Source: Saccharothrix obliqua
Lineage (GTDB): Bacteria > Actinomycetota > Actinomycetes > Mycobacteriales > Pseudonocardiaceae
DNA length: 64,000 bases
Direction of reading: 5' to 3'
Assembly: GCF_019375475.1 (NCBI RefSeq)
Contig: NZ_JAHXGQ010000014.1
Coordinates: forward strand, 62,001-126,000
Under the pieces are notes generated by a model, which saw only the letters and a list, made by a program, of their open reading frames with translations, made no database searches and had not been told where the DNA came from. Positions 32,702 to 40,959 of the stretch are shown here, one piece after another. Numbering within the stretch: position 1 is the stretch's first letter; each line of letters starts with the position of its first letter. Position numbers and translations under genes: made by a program.

Positions 32702-34171
32702 GTGTCTCTGCTCCGATTCTGGGAGGCCACCAGGCTGCGCGCGGGCCACGCGCTCCCCGCGGCCGTCGCGGGCGACGGGCCCGCGCGGGATGTCGACGGC
32801 TTCCGTTCTGCGCTGGCCCTCGTGCTCGGCCGCGGCTGCGGTCCGCGAACAGGGACGGTGGTCGGCAAGCACGGCATCTCCGTGCAGGCGCGCACGACGC
32901 CGTCCGCGGGTGCGCTGTACCCGTTCGAAGTCGTCGTCGGGCTGCCCGACGGCACCAGCCACCTCTACGACGTCGACACGGCCCGCATCCGCGCGCTGCC
33001 CGGGTGCGGGGTCGTCCCCCTGCCGGAACTGGTCCGGCGCACCGGTTTGGCGGTGCCACCCGACCGGTCGCTGCGCGCGGTGGTCACCCTGGTGGCACGA
33101 CCGTGGAAGGCGATGGTGAAGTACGGGCTGCGCGGCTACCTGTACACGCACCTGGACATCGGCCACGCCGCGAGCAACATCGCGGTGTCGGCCCGGGAAC
33201 TCGGGCTGGACGCGGTGGTGCACGTGCGGTTCGACCGCCGACGCCTCGCCGAAACCCTCGCGCTGACCGACATGTGCCGCGAGCCGCAGGTGGTCGTCAC
33301 GTTGTCCGGCGGCCGGTTCGACGGGGGCGAACCGCACGCCGGCGCGCCGGCACCGGTCTGGCACACCGGCCGACCGGCCCGCCTGGAGCCCCCGGACGCG
33401 GAGGAGCGGGCGAACTGGGAGGAGCTGCGCGAGGTCAGCCCGTACGCGGCGGAGGTCGCCGCGCCCAGGCTCGGGCGCTCCACGTCCGTCGAGCCGCCGG
33501 AGCAGCCGGCGCGCGAGGTCGTCCCGCTGCCGCACGGCGTGGCCGCGGCAGGCGAGGACTTCACGCGGGTCGCGCTCGACCGCCGCTCGGCCAAGGGTTT
33601 CCTCCCGCGACCGCTCACCGCGCGGCAGGTGCTGGACCTGTTCGCCGACGCGGCGGACCCGGCGGACGTCGACTGCGCGGATTCCCGGGGGGTCGGGGTG
33701 CGCGTCCTGGTGCGGTCCGCGGACGGGCTCGCGCCCGGCGTGTACGCGTACTCGCCGCCCGCGCACGCACTGCACCTCGTCGGCGAACCCCGTGCGGTGA
33801 CCGAGGAGGAGGTCCTCGCGACCTGCATGGGCCAGCCGGGGCTGCGGCACGCCGCCGCGTTCGTCCACCTGCACGTCCCCGTGCGCCGGCTGCTGGCCGA
33901 GCGGGGTCGCGCGGCACTGGCCGAGATCCACTACCACGCGGCGCACGTCGCGCAGTCGCTGTGCCTCGGCGCGGCGCGGCACGGTGTGGGCATCACGTGC
34001 ATCGGGGGGTTCGACGAAGTGCGGTGCGGTGACCTGATCGGGCTGCCCGAGGAGGACGAGGTGGTCTACCTGCTGGCGATCGGGGTGCCCGACCCCGGCG
34101 CGCGCAAGCTCGATCGCGATGCCGTCGCGTACAGCCACGGCCGTGCGGCGGTGACCGGGTGGGGTGGGTGA
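32702..34171 (+). CDS. SagB/ThcOx-type tandem nitroreductase-fold oxidase
   Basis: The 489-residue protein holds two nitroreductase-fold halves (about 1-235 and 270-489), as in SagB/McbC-like FMN dehydrogenases. Visible signatures include 'RTTPSAGALYPFEVVVG', 'HLDIGHAASNIAVSARELG', and in the second half 'RRSAKGFLPRPLT' and 'EIHYHAAHVAQSLCLGAARHG'. In azole peptide pathways this enzyme oxidises azolines; in NRPS/PKS clusters related oxidases make thiazoles, pyrroles or desaturated units. No cyclodehydratase is present, so a ribosomal peptide is unlikely. GTG at 32702 is the first start with a nearby purine-rich site. Its last codons belong to the 125-bp tandem repeat that follows. Confidence 0.75.
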   Translation: MSLLRFWEATRLRAGHALPAAVAGDGPARDVDGFRSALALVLGRGCGPRTGTVVGKHGISVQARTTPSAGALYPFEVVVGLPDGTSHLYDVDTARIRALPGCGVVPLPELVRRTGLAVPPDRSLRAVVTLVARPWKAMVKYGLRGYLYTHLDIGHAASNIAVSARELGLDAVVHVRFDRRRLAETLALTDMCREPQVVVTLSGGRFDGGEPHAGAPAPVWHTGRPARLEPPDAEERANWEELREVSPYAAEVAAPRLGRSTSVEPPEQPAREVVPLPHGVAAAGEDFTRVALDRRSAKGFLPRPLTARQVLDLFADAADPADVDCADSRGVGVRVLVRSADGLAPGVYAYSPPAHALHLVGEPRAVTEEEVLATCMGQPGLRHAAAFVHLHVPVRRLLAERGRAALAEIHYHAAHVAQSLCLGAARHGVGITCIGGFDEVRCGDLIGLPEEDEVVYLLAIGVPDPGARKLDRDAVAYSHGRAAVTGWGG

Positions 34172-34296
34172 GTGTGTTGGGGATCGGGGATCTGGTGGCG
34201 TTGTTGGCTTCGGCGCGCTACGTGCCGCGGGTGTGGGGTTTCTTCACCGGCGCGTACAGCCACGGCCGCGAGCCGGGGTCCGGGTGGGGTGGGTGA
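34168..34296 (+). pseudogene. 42-codon chimeric mini-ORF, copy 1
   Basis: The frame starts at GTG in a GTGA overlap with the nitroreductase stop and ends in a GTGA overlap with copy 2. Its first ~27 residues resemble the N-terminus of the downstream acyl-CoA dehydrogenase (VSVL, then ALL..., FFT) and its last ~15 the C-terminus of the nitroreductase (AYSHGR, GWGG). It is the product of a tandem duplication. It has no known function, but it preserves translational coupling to the genes downstream. Confidence 0.6.
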
Positions 34297-34421
34297 GTGT
34301 GTTGGGTAACGGGAATCTGGTGGCGTTGTTGACTTCGGCGCGCTACGTGCCGCGGGTGTGGGGTTTCTTCACCGGCGCGTACAGCCAGGGCCGTGCAGCG
34401 GTGACCGGGTGGGGTGGGTGA
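34293..34421 (+). pseudogene. 42-codon chimeric mini-ORF, copy 2
   Basis: Second copy of the chimeric mini-ORF, again with GTGA overlaps at both ends, leading directly into the acyl-CoA dehydrogenase start at 34418. It differs from copy 1 at several residues (GNGN instead of GIGD, and an ending GRAAVTGWGG identical to that of the nitroreductase), so the copies have drifted apart while both frames stayed open. Confidence 0.6.
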
Positions 34422-35584
34422 GCGTGTTGGAGAACGGGAATCTGGCGGCATTGCTGACTCCGGCGCACCACGCGCTGCGGGCGCGGGCGCGTGACTTCTT
34501 CACCGACGCGCGGTTGGCCGGTTGGCGGGAGTCCGCGAACGGGCCGCTCACCGGGCGAGCGTGGCGGGAACTCGGCGAGGCCGGCTACCTCGGGGTGTCG
34601 CTGCCCACCGAGTTCGGCGGCGCGGGACTGGGCGTGCTCGGCAGCCTGGTGCTGGGCGAGGCGGTGTCCCGGCTCGGCGATGTCGGTCTGCCCCTGGGGA
34701 TGCACGTCCAGAACGAGGTCGCGTGCCAGTGGCTGGTCGACGCCGATCCCGCGTTGCGCGCGGAGTTCCTGCCCCGCCTGCTCGACGGCCGCCTGGTCGC
34801 GTGCCAGGCCGACACCGACCCGTCGGCGGACGAGCCGACCACGGCGGTCCGCGACGGTGACGACCTGGTCATCAACGGCGCCAAGCTCTTCGTCATCAAC
34901 GGGGCCGTCGCGGGCCTGTGCTTCACCCGCGTGCTGCTCGACGGTTCGCCCGCCATCGTCGCGGTGGACAAGGACCGGCCCGGCCTGCGGGTCGCCGAGG
35001 TGTACGACAAGCTCGGCACGCGGTCCGCAGACTCGGCCCGGCTGGAGTTCACCGACGTGCGCGTGCCGGCCACGCGGATCGTCTCCAGCGGCGGCGTCGG
35101 CAGGCACCTGCGCTGGAACCGCGTGATGACGTTGCTGCGCTTCCTCATCGCCGCCGACGCCGCGCTGGTCCACCGCCGCCTGCTCGACCGGATCACGCGG
35201 TACGCGGGTGAGCGCGCGCTCGGCGGGCGACCGCTCGCCGCGTGGCCGGTCAACAGCCACGCGCTGGCGCGGTTCCGGGCGGACCTGGAGCTGGCGGAGG
35301 CCGGTGTCGCGCGTGCCTGCGCCCGGCTGGACTCAGGCTCCTGGCCGGTGCCGGAAGTCGCGGCGCTCAAGTGGTTCTGCGTCGAGCGGGCGTGCGCGTT
35401 GGCCGCCGCGTGCTGCGACCTGGAAGGCGGCGCGGGTTACATGTGGGGCAACCCGTCGCTGCGGGACCTCGCCCAGCTGCGCGGCCTGCGGATGGCGGGC
35501 GGCAGCCAGACCACGATGCTCACGATCACCAACCACAGCTTCGCGGCGCGTGCCGAGTGGGACACCGCGGGGGTGGCGCGGTGA
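34418..35584 (+). CDS. Acyl-CoA dehydrogenase family protein
   Basis: A 388-residue acyl-CoA dehydrogenase homologue with 'GYLGVSLPTEFGGAGLG' (N-terminal domain), 'INGAKLFVINGAVAG' (middle domain) and 'DLEGGAGYMWGNPSLRDLAQLRG' (C-terminal domain). The usual EGT/EGS segment is replaced by 'MAGGSQTTML', so the catalytic base is uncertain. The next genes are an AMP ligase and an ACP, an arrangement like pathways in which a carrier-bound acid is activated and then desaturated by a flavoenzyme. GTG 34418 is in a GTGA overlap with the last mini-ORF; its 5' end is the parent of the tandem repeat. Confidence 0.8.
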   Translation: MSVLENGNLAALLTPAHHALRARARDFFTDARLAGWRESANGPLTGRAWRELGEAGYLGVSLPTEFGGAGLGVLGSLVLGEAVSRLGDVGLPLGMHVQNEVACQWLVDADPALRAEFLPRLLDGRLVACQADTDPSADEPTTAVRDGDDLVINGAKLFVINGAVAGLCFTRVLLDGSPAIVAVDKDRPGLRVAEVYDKLGTRSADSARLEFTDVRVPATRIVSSGGVGRHLRWNRVMTLLRFLIAADAALVHRRLLDRITRYAGERALGGRPLAAWPVNSHALARFRADLELAEAGVARACARLDSGSWPVPEVAALKWFCVERACALAAACCDLEGGAGYMWGNPSLRDLAQLRGLRMAGGSQTTMLTITNHSFAARAEWDTAGVAR

Positions 35585-37041
35585 ACGCCTCGGCGCTCTA
35601 CGACGACGTGGCCGACGCCTGCCGCCGCGCCGGTGACCGCACCGCGCTCGGTGAAGGCGCGGACCGGTTGTCCTACCGGGAATTGGCGGTCGCGGTGGCG
35701 GCTCGTGCCATCGACGTGGACGAGGCGTTGCGTGGTCGTGCGACCGACCGGGTCGCGTTGCACGCGGCCAACAGCGTCGAGTACGTCGTCACCTACCTCG
35801 CGCTGCTGCGCACCGGCCGCGTGCCGTTGCTGGTGGACGCCGAGTTCGGCGGTTCCGAGCTGGCGGCGATCCGGGAGGGCTGCGGCGTCGAGGTGTTCCT
35901 CGTCGACCAGCCGAGGGTGGAGCGGGTGCCGCACGCGGAACGCGTCGTCCCGCTGCGTGGCGACCGGTACGCGGTGGTCACCACCGCACCCGTCGCGGAC
36001 GACCCGCCCGCGCTGCACCCGGACACGGCGGTGTGCCGGTTCACCTCCGGCAGCACGGGATCGCCCAAGTGCCTGGAGTTCTCCCGCACAGCGGTGGTGA
36101 ACGCGGCCCGCAACTGGGTCGAGGGCACCGGGATGACCGCCGACGACCGGACGCTGTGCCTCGCGGCCCTCACCAACGGGTTGGCGTTCAACACGTCCCT
36201 GCTGTCGACGTTCCTGGTGGGCGCCGAGCTGCACCTGTTCCGCGGACTGCCGACCTCGGCCCGCGTCCTGCGGGCGATGGCCGACTCGGGTGCGACGCGG
36301 CTGGTCGCGTTCCCCGCCGTCTACCGCGTGCTGGCGGACGCCGACCTGCCCGCCGACCGGTTCGCCGGGCTCGCCGTGTCGTTCTCGGCGGGCGCGCCGC
36401 TGCCGCCGGACGTGCGGGCGCGGTTCGAGCAGCGCTACTCGGTCCGGATCGCCGACTACTACGGCATCGCGGAGACCGGGCCGTGCACGTTCGAGCGCGA
36501 CCCCGCCCACCGGCGGGGGCTGGGCACGCCGCTGCCCGGGGTGACGCTGCGCATCACGCGCAACGCCGCCGGGCAGCAGGAGGTCATGGTGCGCAGCAGT
36601 TCCATGGCGACGCGCTACCTCAACGCACCCGGCGTCCTGGAGGCCGCGCGGGACGCGGACGGCTTCCACCCGAGCGGCGACACCGGGCACTGGGAGGGCG
36701 GTCGGCTGTTCGTCACCGGCCGCACCGGCGGTCCGGTCAACCTGGCCGGGCGCAAGGTCGACCCGCGCGAGGTGGAGCAGGTCGTGCGTGCGGTGCCCGG
36801 TGTGCGTGACGCCGTCGTGTTCGCCGACCGGGACGCCGACGACCAGGTCTTCCTGCACGCGGCGGTCGCGGCGGACGGGTCCGTGGGGCGTACCGACGTC
36901 GTGGCCGCGTGCCGGGGCTCGCTCGCGCCTTTCAAGGTGCCGCAGAAGGTGACTTTCGTGCCGGACGTCCCGCGCTCGTCGCCGGGCAAGGTCCGGATGA
37001 CCGACCTGCTGCGGCTGGTGCGCGGCGGAGGGGAGGGGTGA
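35581..37041 (+). CDS. AMP-dependent ligase, loads adjacent ACP (inferred)
   Basis: A 486-residue adenylating enzyme with 'FTSGSTGSPKCLEFS' (P-loop), 'YYGIAETGP' and the C-terminal 'SSPGKVRM' lysine. In the substrate pocket the usual Phe-Asp is replaced by 'LAFNTSLL', lacking the Asp that binds the alpha-amino group, so its substrate is more likely an acid without an alpha-amine. The following gene encodes a carrier protein 1 base after the stop. It begins with GTG overlapping the dehydrogenase stop. The set dehydrogenase-ligase-ACP probably prepares a small acyl unit. Confidence 0.8.
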   Translation: MNASALYDDVADACRRAGDRTALGEGADRLSYRELAVAVAARAIDVDEALRGRATDRVALHAANSVEYVVTYLALLRTGRVPLLVDAEFGGSELAAIREGCGVEVFLVDQPRVERVPHAERVVPLRGDRYAVVTTAPVADDPPALHPDTAVCRFTSGSTGSPKCLEFSRTAVVNAARNWVEGTGMTADDRTLCLAALTNGLAFNTSLLSTFLVGAELHLFRGLPTSARVLRAMADSGATRLVAFPAVYRVLADADLPADRFAGLAVSFSAGAPLPPDVRARFEQRYSVRIADYYGIAETGPCTFERDPAHRRGLGTPLPGVTLRITRNAAGQQEVMVRSSSMATRYLNAPGVLEAARDADGFHPSGDTGHWEGGRLFVTGRTGGPVNLAGRKVDPREVEQVVRAVPGVRDAVVFADRDADDQVFLHAAVAADGSVGRTDVVAACRGSLAPFKVPQKVTFVPDVPRSSPGKVRMTDLLRLVRGGGEG

Positions 37042-37042
37042 C

Positions 37043-37315
37043 ATGAGCGCACGGGGTGTCGGAGACCTGCGTGACCAGGTGGAGTCGCTGGTGGTGGTCG
37101 CCACGGGGCGGGTCGTCACGGCGGAGGACCTGCGGGACAGCGGTGGCTCGCTGGAGGCGGCCGGGGTCAACTCGATCGCCTACCTCAACCTGGTCGAGGC
37201 GTTGGACCACCGGTACGGCGTCGTGGTGGACCCGGAGCGGGACGGCGACGCGCTCGCCACGGTGGACGGGATCGTGGCGTTGATCCGCTCGGCACGTGGC
37301 GGTGGCGTCGGATGA
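37043..37315 (+). CDS. Acyl carrier protein
   Basis: A 90-residue carrier protein with the phosphopantetheine site Ser44 in 'EAAGVNSIAYLNLVEAL'. The motif departs from the common DSL/GGHS forms but keeps the Ser-Ile and following helix. It is sandwiched between an AMP ligase and an acyl-CoA-dehydrogenase-like gene with a 4-base overlap downstream, so it is presumably their shared carrier. Confidence 0.8.
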   Translation: MSARGVGDLRDQVESLVVVATGRVVTAEDLRDSGGSLEAAGVNSIAYLNLVEALDHRYGVVVDPERDGDALATVDGIVALIRSARGGGVG

Positions 37316-38196
37316 GCGCGTTGACCGGGTTGCTGGTCCGGCTCGCGCCGGGTGAGGCCGTGCCCGCCGACGTGCCGTTCGTGGTGGCGGCGGCGGCCAA
37401 CGAGCACCTGAACGGCGTCCGGCCGCTGCTGGCGGAGTTCCGCGACCACCCGACCCTCGTGGCGGCGCGTGCCGGGCGGCTGCCCACCGCGCTCGCGGCG
37501 TTCACCGCGAACGCCGCGCTGGCCTGGGGGGAGCCCGCCGTCCACGCCCGCGAGGAGGGTGGCCGCGTCGTGCTGGCCGGTCGGTTCCGCGTCGCGTTCC
37601 CCGGTGCCGCCGCGGTGGTGGTGACCGGTTTCGCGGACGGGACGCGGCTGTGCCTGGTGGACCTGACCGCGCGGGGCGTGGTGGTCGGGGACGCGGGCTG
37701 GGTCGACGTGACCGACGTCGTGGTGGACCCCGCGCTGGTGTCCGGACCGGTGCGGGTCGCGGACCCGGGTGGTCCGTTGCTGCGGGCGATCGACACGTGC
37801 GCGTGGGCCTACGCCGGGATCGCGTGGCGGCACGCCACGGCGGTCGTCGCCGATCTGCGGCGCGTGCTCGCGGCTACGGCGACGTCCGGCCCGGTGTTCA
37901 GCACGTCGCAGCTCCTCGCGCACGAGTTGACCCGGCTGGACATCGAGCTGTCGTTGCTGGGGGACGCGCTCGGGGAGCACGGCTCGCGCGTGGTGGAAGT
38001 CGGTGGTGAGGCGGTGGTCGCGGTGCTCGCGGCGGCCACGGACCTCGTGCACCGCACCGGTGCGGTGGCCGCCGACCTGGTCGCGGACCTGGGCCTGCCC
38101 GCCGGGCCCGTCACGCCGGACGGCTACTTCGGCGGGCGGCGGATGGTCGAGGCGGAGTTGGCGCGCCGCATGGGCGTGTCGGGGGGAGCGGGCTGA
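37312..38196 (+). CDS. Divergent acyl-CoA-dehydrogenase-like protein
   Basis: A 294-residue protein whose middle beta-rich part ('RVAFPGAAAVVVTGFADG') and helical C-terminal half ('HELTRLDIELSLLGDALG') suggest a shortened, divergent acyl-CoA dehydrogenase. I see no catalytic glutamate or clear FAD signature, and other assignments are possible. It may be the non-catalytic partner of the dehydrogenase encoded at 34.4 kb, as with the subunit pair at 1.8-4.0 kb. ATG 37312 overlaps the ACP stop. Confidence 0.45.
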   Translation: MSALTGLLVRLAPGEAVPADVPFVVAAAANEHLNGVRPLLAEFRDHPTLVAARAGRLPTALAAFTANAALAWGEPAVHAREEGGRVVLAGRFRVAFPGAAAVVVTGFADGTRLCLVDLTARGVVVGDAGWVDVTDVVVDPALVSGPVRVADPGGPLLRAIDTCAWAYAGIAWRHATAVVADLRRVLAATATSGPVFSTSQLLAHELTRLDIELSLLGDALGEHGSRVVEVGGEAVVAVLAAATDLVHRTGAVAADLVADLGLPAGPVTPDGYFGGRRMVEAELARRMGVSGGAG

Positions 38197-38197
38197 C

Positions 38198-39070
38198 ATG
38201 GGTATCGCCACCGCGGTGTGCGGCAGGAGGGGCCGGATGGCCCGCCTGCTCGCCGCCGCCGTCGCGGGCAGCGAGGACCTGGCGCTCGCTGCCCGGCTGA
38301 GCCTGCGTGACGGGTGGGAGCGGCCGGACGGGGTTGACGCCTCCGCCGACTCCGAGCGGTCTGCCACAGGGGCTCGTGGGGCGGGCGACGCGCCGGGGTC
38401 TGCCGGGAACGGCGGCCACGACCCGGGGCGGTCCGCTGTCGAAGCCCGCGGGGCGGGCGACGAGCCGGGGCCACCGGGCGCGGCCGGTGCGCAGGCGGGC
38501 GTTGTCGGGGCGTTGCGCGACGTGCCCGGTGTCGCGCCGGTCGTCATCGACTTCACCACGCCGGAGGGCACGCGGCGGTTGCTGCGCGAGGCGGGCGGGA
38601 CCCGCTGCTCGCTGGTCATCGGGACCAGCGGTCTCACGGCGGCCGACCTCGACCTGCTGTGTGAGGTCGCGCGGGAACGGGCGGTGTTGCGGGCGGCTAA
38701 CTTCAGCACCGCGCTGGTCGCCGTGCGCGCCTTTGTCGCCGCACTTGCCGAACGGGTCGGGTCGGACTGGGGCGCGGGCGTGGTGGACGTGCACTTCGCG
38801 GGCAAGCGGGACCGCCCCAGCGCCACCGCGCTGGACCTGGCGGACGTGTGGCGCGGGCGGCACGGCGAGCTGCCGGAGATCGCCTCGTTCCGGATGGGCG
38901 GCGGCGTCAGCGAGCACCGGTTGCTCGCCGCCGGCGCGGGGGAGCTGGTCGAGCTGCGGCACCGGGTGGACGACCGCGCCGCGTTCGTGCCCGGTGTCCT
39001 GGCCGCCGCCCGCTTCGTCGCCGAGGCCGCTCCCGGTCTGTACACATTGGAGGACGCGCTATGCCGGTGA
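38198..39070 (+). CDS. DapB-like reductase (dihydrodipicolinate reductase family)
   Basis: The 290-residue protein resembles 4-hydroxy-tetrahydrodipicolinate reductase (DapB). The N-terminal NAD(P)H loop reads 'VCGRRGRMARLL' and the core shows 'VIDFTTPEGT', 'IGTSGLTAADL', 'AANFSTALVA' and 'DVHFAGKRDRPSATAL'. The last matches the DapB catalytic segment but with Phe for the second His of the usual HH pair. An insert rich in Gly, Ala and Pro (about residues 45-100) contains a repeated GARGAGD/EARGAGD unit. In a biosynthetic cluster it may reduce a cyclic imine or related intermediate. A housekeeping DapB is expected elsewhere. It overlaps the next gene by 10 bases. Confidence 0.75.
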   Translation: MGIATAVCGRRGRMARLLAAAVAGSEDLALAARLSLRDGWERPDGVDASADSERSATGARGAGDAPGSAGNGGHDPGRSAVEARGAGDEPGPPGAAGAQAGVVGALRDVPGVAPVVIDFTTPEGTRRLLREAGGTRCSLVIGTSGLTAADLDLLCEVARERAVLRAANFSTALVAVRAFVAALAERVGSDWGAGVVDVHFAGKRDRPSATALDLADVWRGRHGELPEIASFRMGGGVSEHRLLAAGAGELVELRHRVDDRAAFVPGVLAAARFVAEAAPGLYTLEDALCR

Positions 39071-40959
39071 CCGACACCGAGGACCACCTGCTCGACGTGC
39101 TGGAGGCGCGGGCCGAGGCGCTGGGCGACGCCGCCGCGCTGTCCGCGCCCGACCACCGCGACCTCGGCTACCGGGCGCTGGTCGCGCTGGTGCGCCGGAC
39201 CGGCGAGGCGCTGCGCGGGCTCGGCGTCGGCCGGGACGACGTGGTCGTGCTCGCCCTGCCCAGCGGGCCCGCGCTGGCCGCCGCGTTCCTCGGCGTCGCG
39301 GCGCACTCGCTCGGCGCGCCGCTGAACCCGGCGCTCCCGGCGGACGAGCTGGGCCGGCTGTTCACGGCCCTGCGCCCGCGTGCCGTGCTGGTGCCGCCGG
39401 ACGCGGCCGGTGCGGCGGCGGACGTGGCGCGGGCGCACGGCGCCGCAGTGCTGACCGTGACGCCGGATTCCGCCGTCGCGGGGGTGTTCGAGCTGGCGGG
39501 CGAGCCGGTCGGGCCGCCCGCGCCGGACCGGCCGGCCGCCGCCGAGGACGACGCGCTGGTGCTGTTCACCTCCGGGACGATCGCGCAGCCACGCCAGGTG
39601 CGGTTGACCCACCGCAACCTGTGCGCGGCGGCACGCAACACCGCGCGTGCCTTCGCGCTCGGCCCCGCCGACCGCTGCCTGAACGTGATGCCGCTGTTCC
39701 ACGCCCACGGCCTGGTCAGCACGCTGCTGGCGTCGGTGGTGCGCGGCGCGTCGGTGATCTGCCCGCCGGGCTTCGACGCGCACGGGTTCTTCACCTGGCT
39801 GAGCGAGTCGCGGCCGACCTGGTACACGGCCGTCCCGGCGATGCACCGGGCGTTGCTGGAAGCCGCACCGGCGCACGCCGCCGAACTGGCCGCCACGCGC
39901 CTGCGGCTCATCCGCTCGGCGTCCGCGCCGCTGCCCGGTCCCGTGCTGGATGAGCTGGAACGCGTGTTCCGCGCGCCGGTGATCGAGGCGTACGGCATGA
40001 CCGAAGGGGCTTCGCTGGTCACCAGCAACCCGCTGCCGCCGGGTGTCCGGAAGCGGGGTTCGGTGGGCCTGCCGGTGGGCGAGCCGGTGCGCGTGCTCGA
40101 CGCCGCCGGCCACGACGTGCCCACCGGGACCGACGGCGAGATCGCCATCCGGGGCGCGAACGTGACGCGCGGCTACCACGGCGACCCGGACGCGACCGCC
40201 GCCGCGCGCGTCGGCGACTGGCTGCGCACCGGTGACTTCGGCCGGCTGGACGAGGACGGGTACCTGCACCTCGTCGGCCGGGTCAAGGAGATCGTGAACC
40301 GGGGCGGGTCGAAGGTCGCGCCCGCCGAGGTGGACGCGGTGCTGGCCGACCACCCGGACCTGGCGCAGGCCGCCGCGTTCGCGCTGCCGCACGCCACCCT
40401 CGGCGAGGACGTGGCCGTGGCCGTCGTGCCCCGGCCCGGTGTCGAGGTGGACGAGGAGGGGGTGCGGGCGCACGTCGCCGCGCGGCTCGCCCCGTACAAG
40501 GTGCCCAGCCGCGTGTTCGTGGTCGACGACCTGCCGCGCAACGCCACCGGCAAGGTGCGCCGGCTCCGGCTGGCCGAGCTGTTCGCCGCCCGCGTGGACG
40601 GGCCGGGCGCGCCGCCCGGCACCGGCACGGAACGGGCGGTCGCCGCGATCTGGGGCGAGGTCCTGGGCCGGGAGGTGGTGGACGCGCGGGTCAACTTCTT
40701 CGACCTGGACGGCGATTCGCTGGCCATGGTGCGGGTCGCGGACCTGATCGCGGCGCGGATGGGCCACGAGGTGCCGGTGTCGGTGCTGCTCGTGCACCCC
40801 ACGGTGCGCGCGCTCGCCCGCTACCTGGACGACCCCGCGGCGGTGCCCGACGTGGTCGCCGCCGGGGACGTCGCCGCCGGCGCCGCCCGGCTGGCCGCCG
40901 GCCGCGACCGCCTGCTGCGTGCGCGGCGCGAGGCCGATCAGCGCGAGGAGGACGCGTGA
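39061..40959 (+). CDS. AMP ligase fused to C-terminal ACP
   Basis: A 632-residue protein: an acyl-AMP ligase (about 1-530) followed by a carrier domain (about 545-610; 'FFDLDGDSLAMVRVADL'). The ligase has 'MPLFHAHGLVSTLL' as in oxalate/malonate-type AAE3 ligases, 'EAYGMTEGA' and 'LPRNATGKVRR'. The P-loop reads 'FTSGTIAQPRQVRLTH' where FTSGTTGxPKGVxLTH is usual, so Thr, Gly and Lys are all changed; it may be weak or altered in ATP handling. It should load an acid on its own carrier and hand it to the PKS encoded next, to which it is coupled by a GTGA overlap. Confidence 0.85.
   Translation: MPVTDTEDHLLDVLEARAEALGDAAALSAPDHRDLGYRALVALVRRTGEALRGLGVGRDDVVVLALPSGPALAAAFLGVAAHSLGAPLNPALPADELGRLFTALRPRAVLVPPDAAGAAADVARAHGAAVLTVTPDSAVAGVFELAGEPVGPPAPDRPAAAEDDALVLFTSGTIAQPRQVRLTHRNLCAAARNTARAFALGPADRCLNVMPLFHAHGLVSTLLASVVRGASVICPPGFDAHGFFTWLSESRPTWYTAVPAMHRALLEAAPAHAAELAATRLRLIRSASAPLPGPVLDELERVFRAPVIEAYGMTEGASLVTSNPLPPGVRKRGSVGLPVGEPVRVLDAAGHDVPTGTDGEIAIRGANVTRGYHGDPDATAAARVGDWLRTGDFGRLDEDGYLHLVGRVKEIVNRGGSKVAPAEVDAVLADHPDLAQAAAFALPHATLGEDVAVAVVPRPGVEVDEEGVRAHVAARLAPYKVPSRVFVVDDLPRNATGKVRRLRLAELFAARVDGPGAPPGTGTERAVAAIWGEVLGREVVDARVNFFDLDGDSLAMVRVADLIAARMGHEVPVSVLLVHPTVRALARYLDDPAAVPDVVAAGDVAAGAARLAAGRDRLLRARREADQREEDA

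Larger units (their letters stand above)
34128..34510 (+). repeat. 125-bp tandem repeat across nitroreductase/ACAD junction
   Basis: Two full 125-bp units (34168-34292 and 34293-34417) are flanked by half-units: the last 40 bases of the nitroreductase gene (from 34128) and the first ~90 bases of the acyl-CoA dehydrogenase gene (from 34418). Each full unit begins like the dehydrogenase gene and ends like the nitroreductase gene. The two full units are nearly the same; the flanking half-unit in the dehydrogenase gene has diverged more. This is a tandem duplication of the gene junction. Confidence 0.9.

Noticed and set aside
32702..34171. Azole-containing ribosomal peptide (TOMM) cluster
   Set aside because: Only the oxidase-like protein is present. 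No YcaO cyclodehydratase, E1-like partner or precursor peptide was found nearby; the two 42-codon mini-ORFs are duplication products and lack Cys/Ser-rich core sequences.
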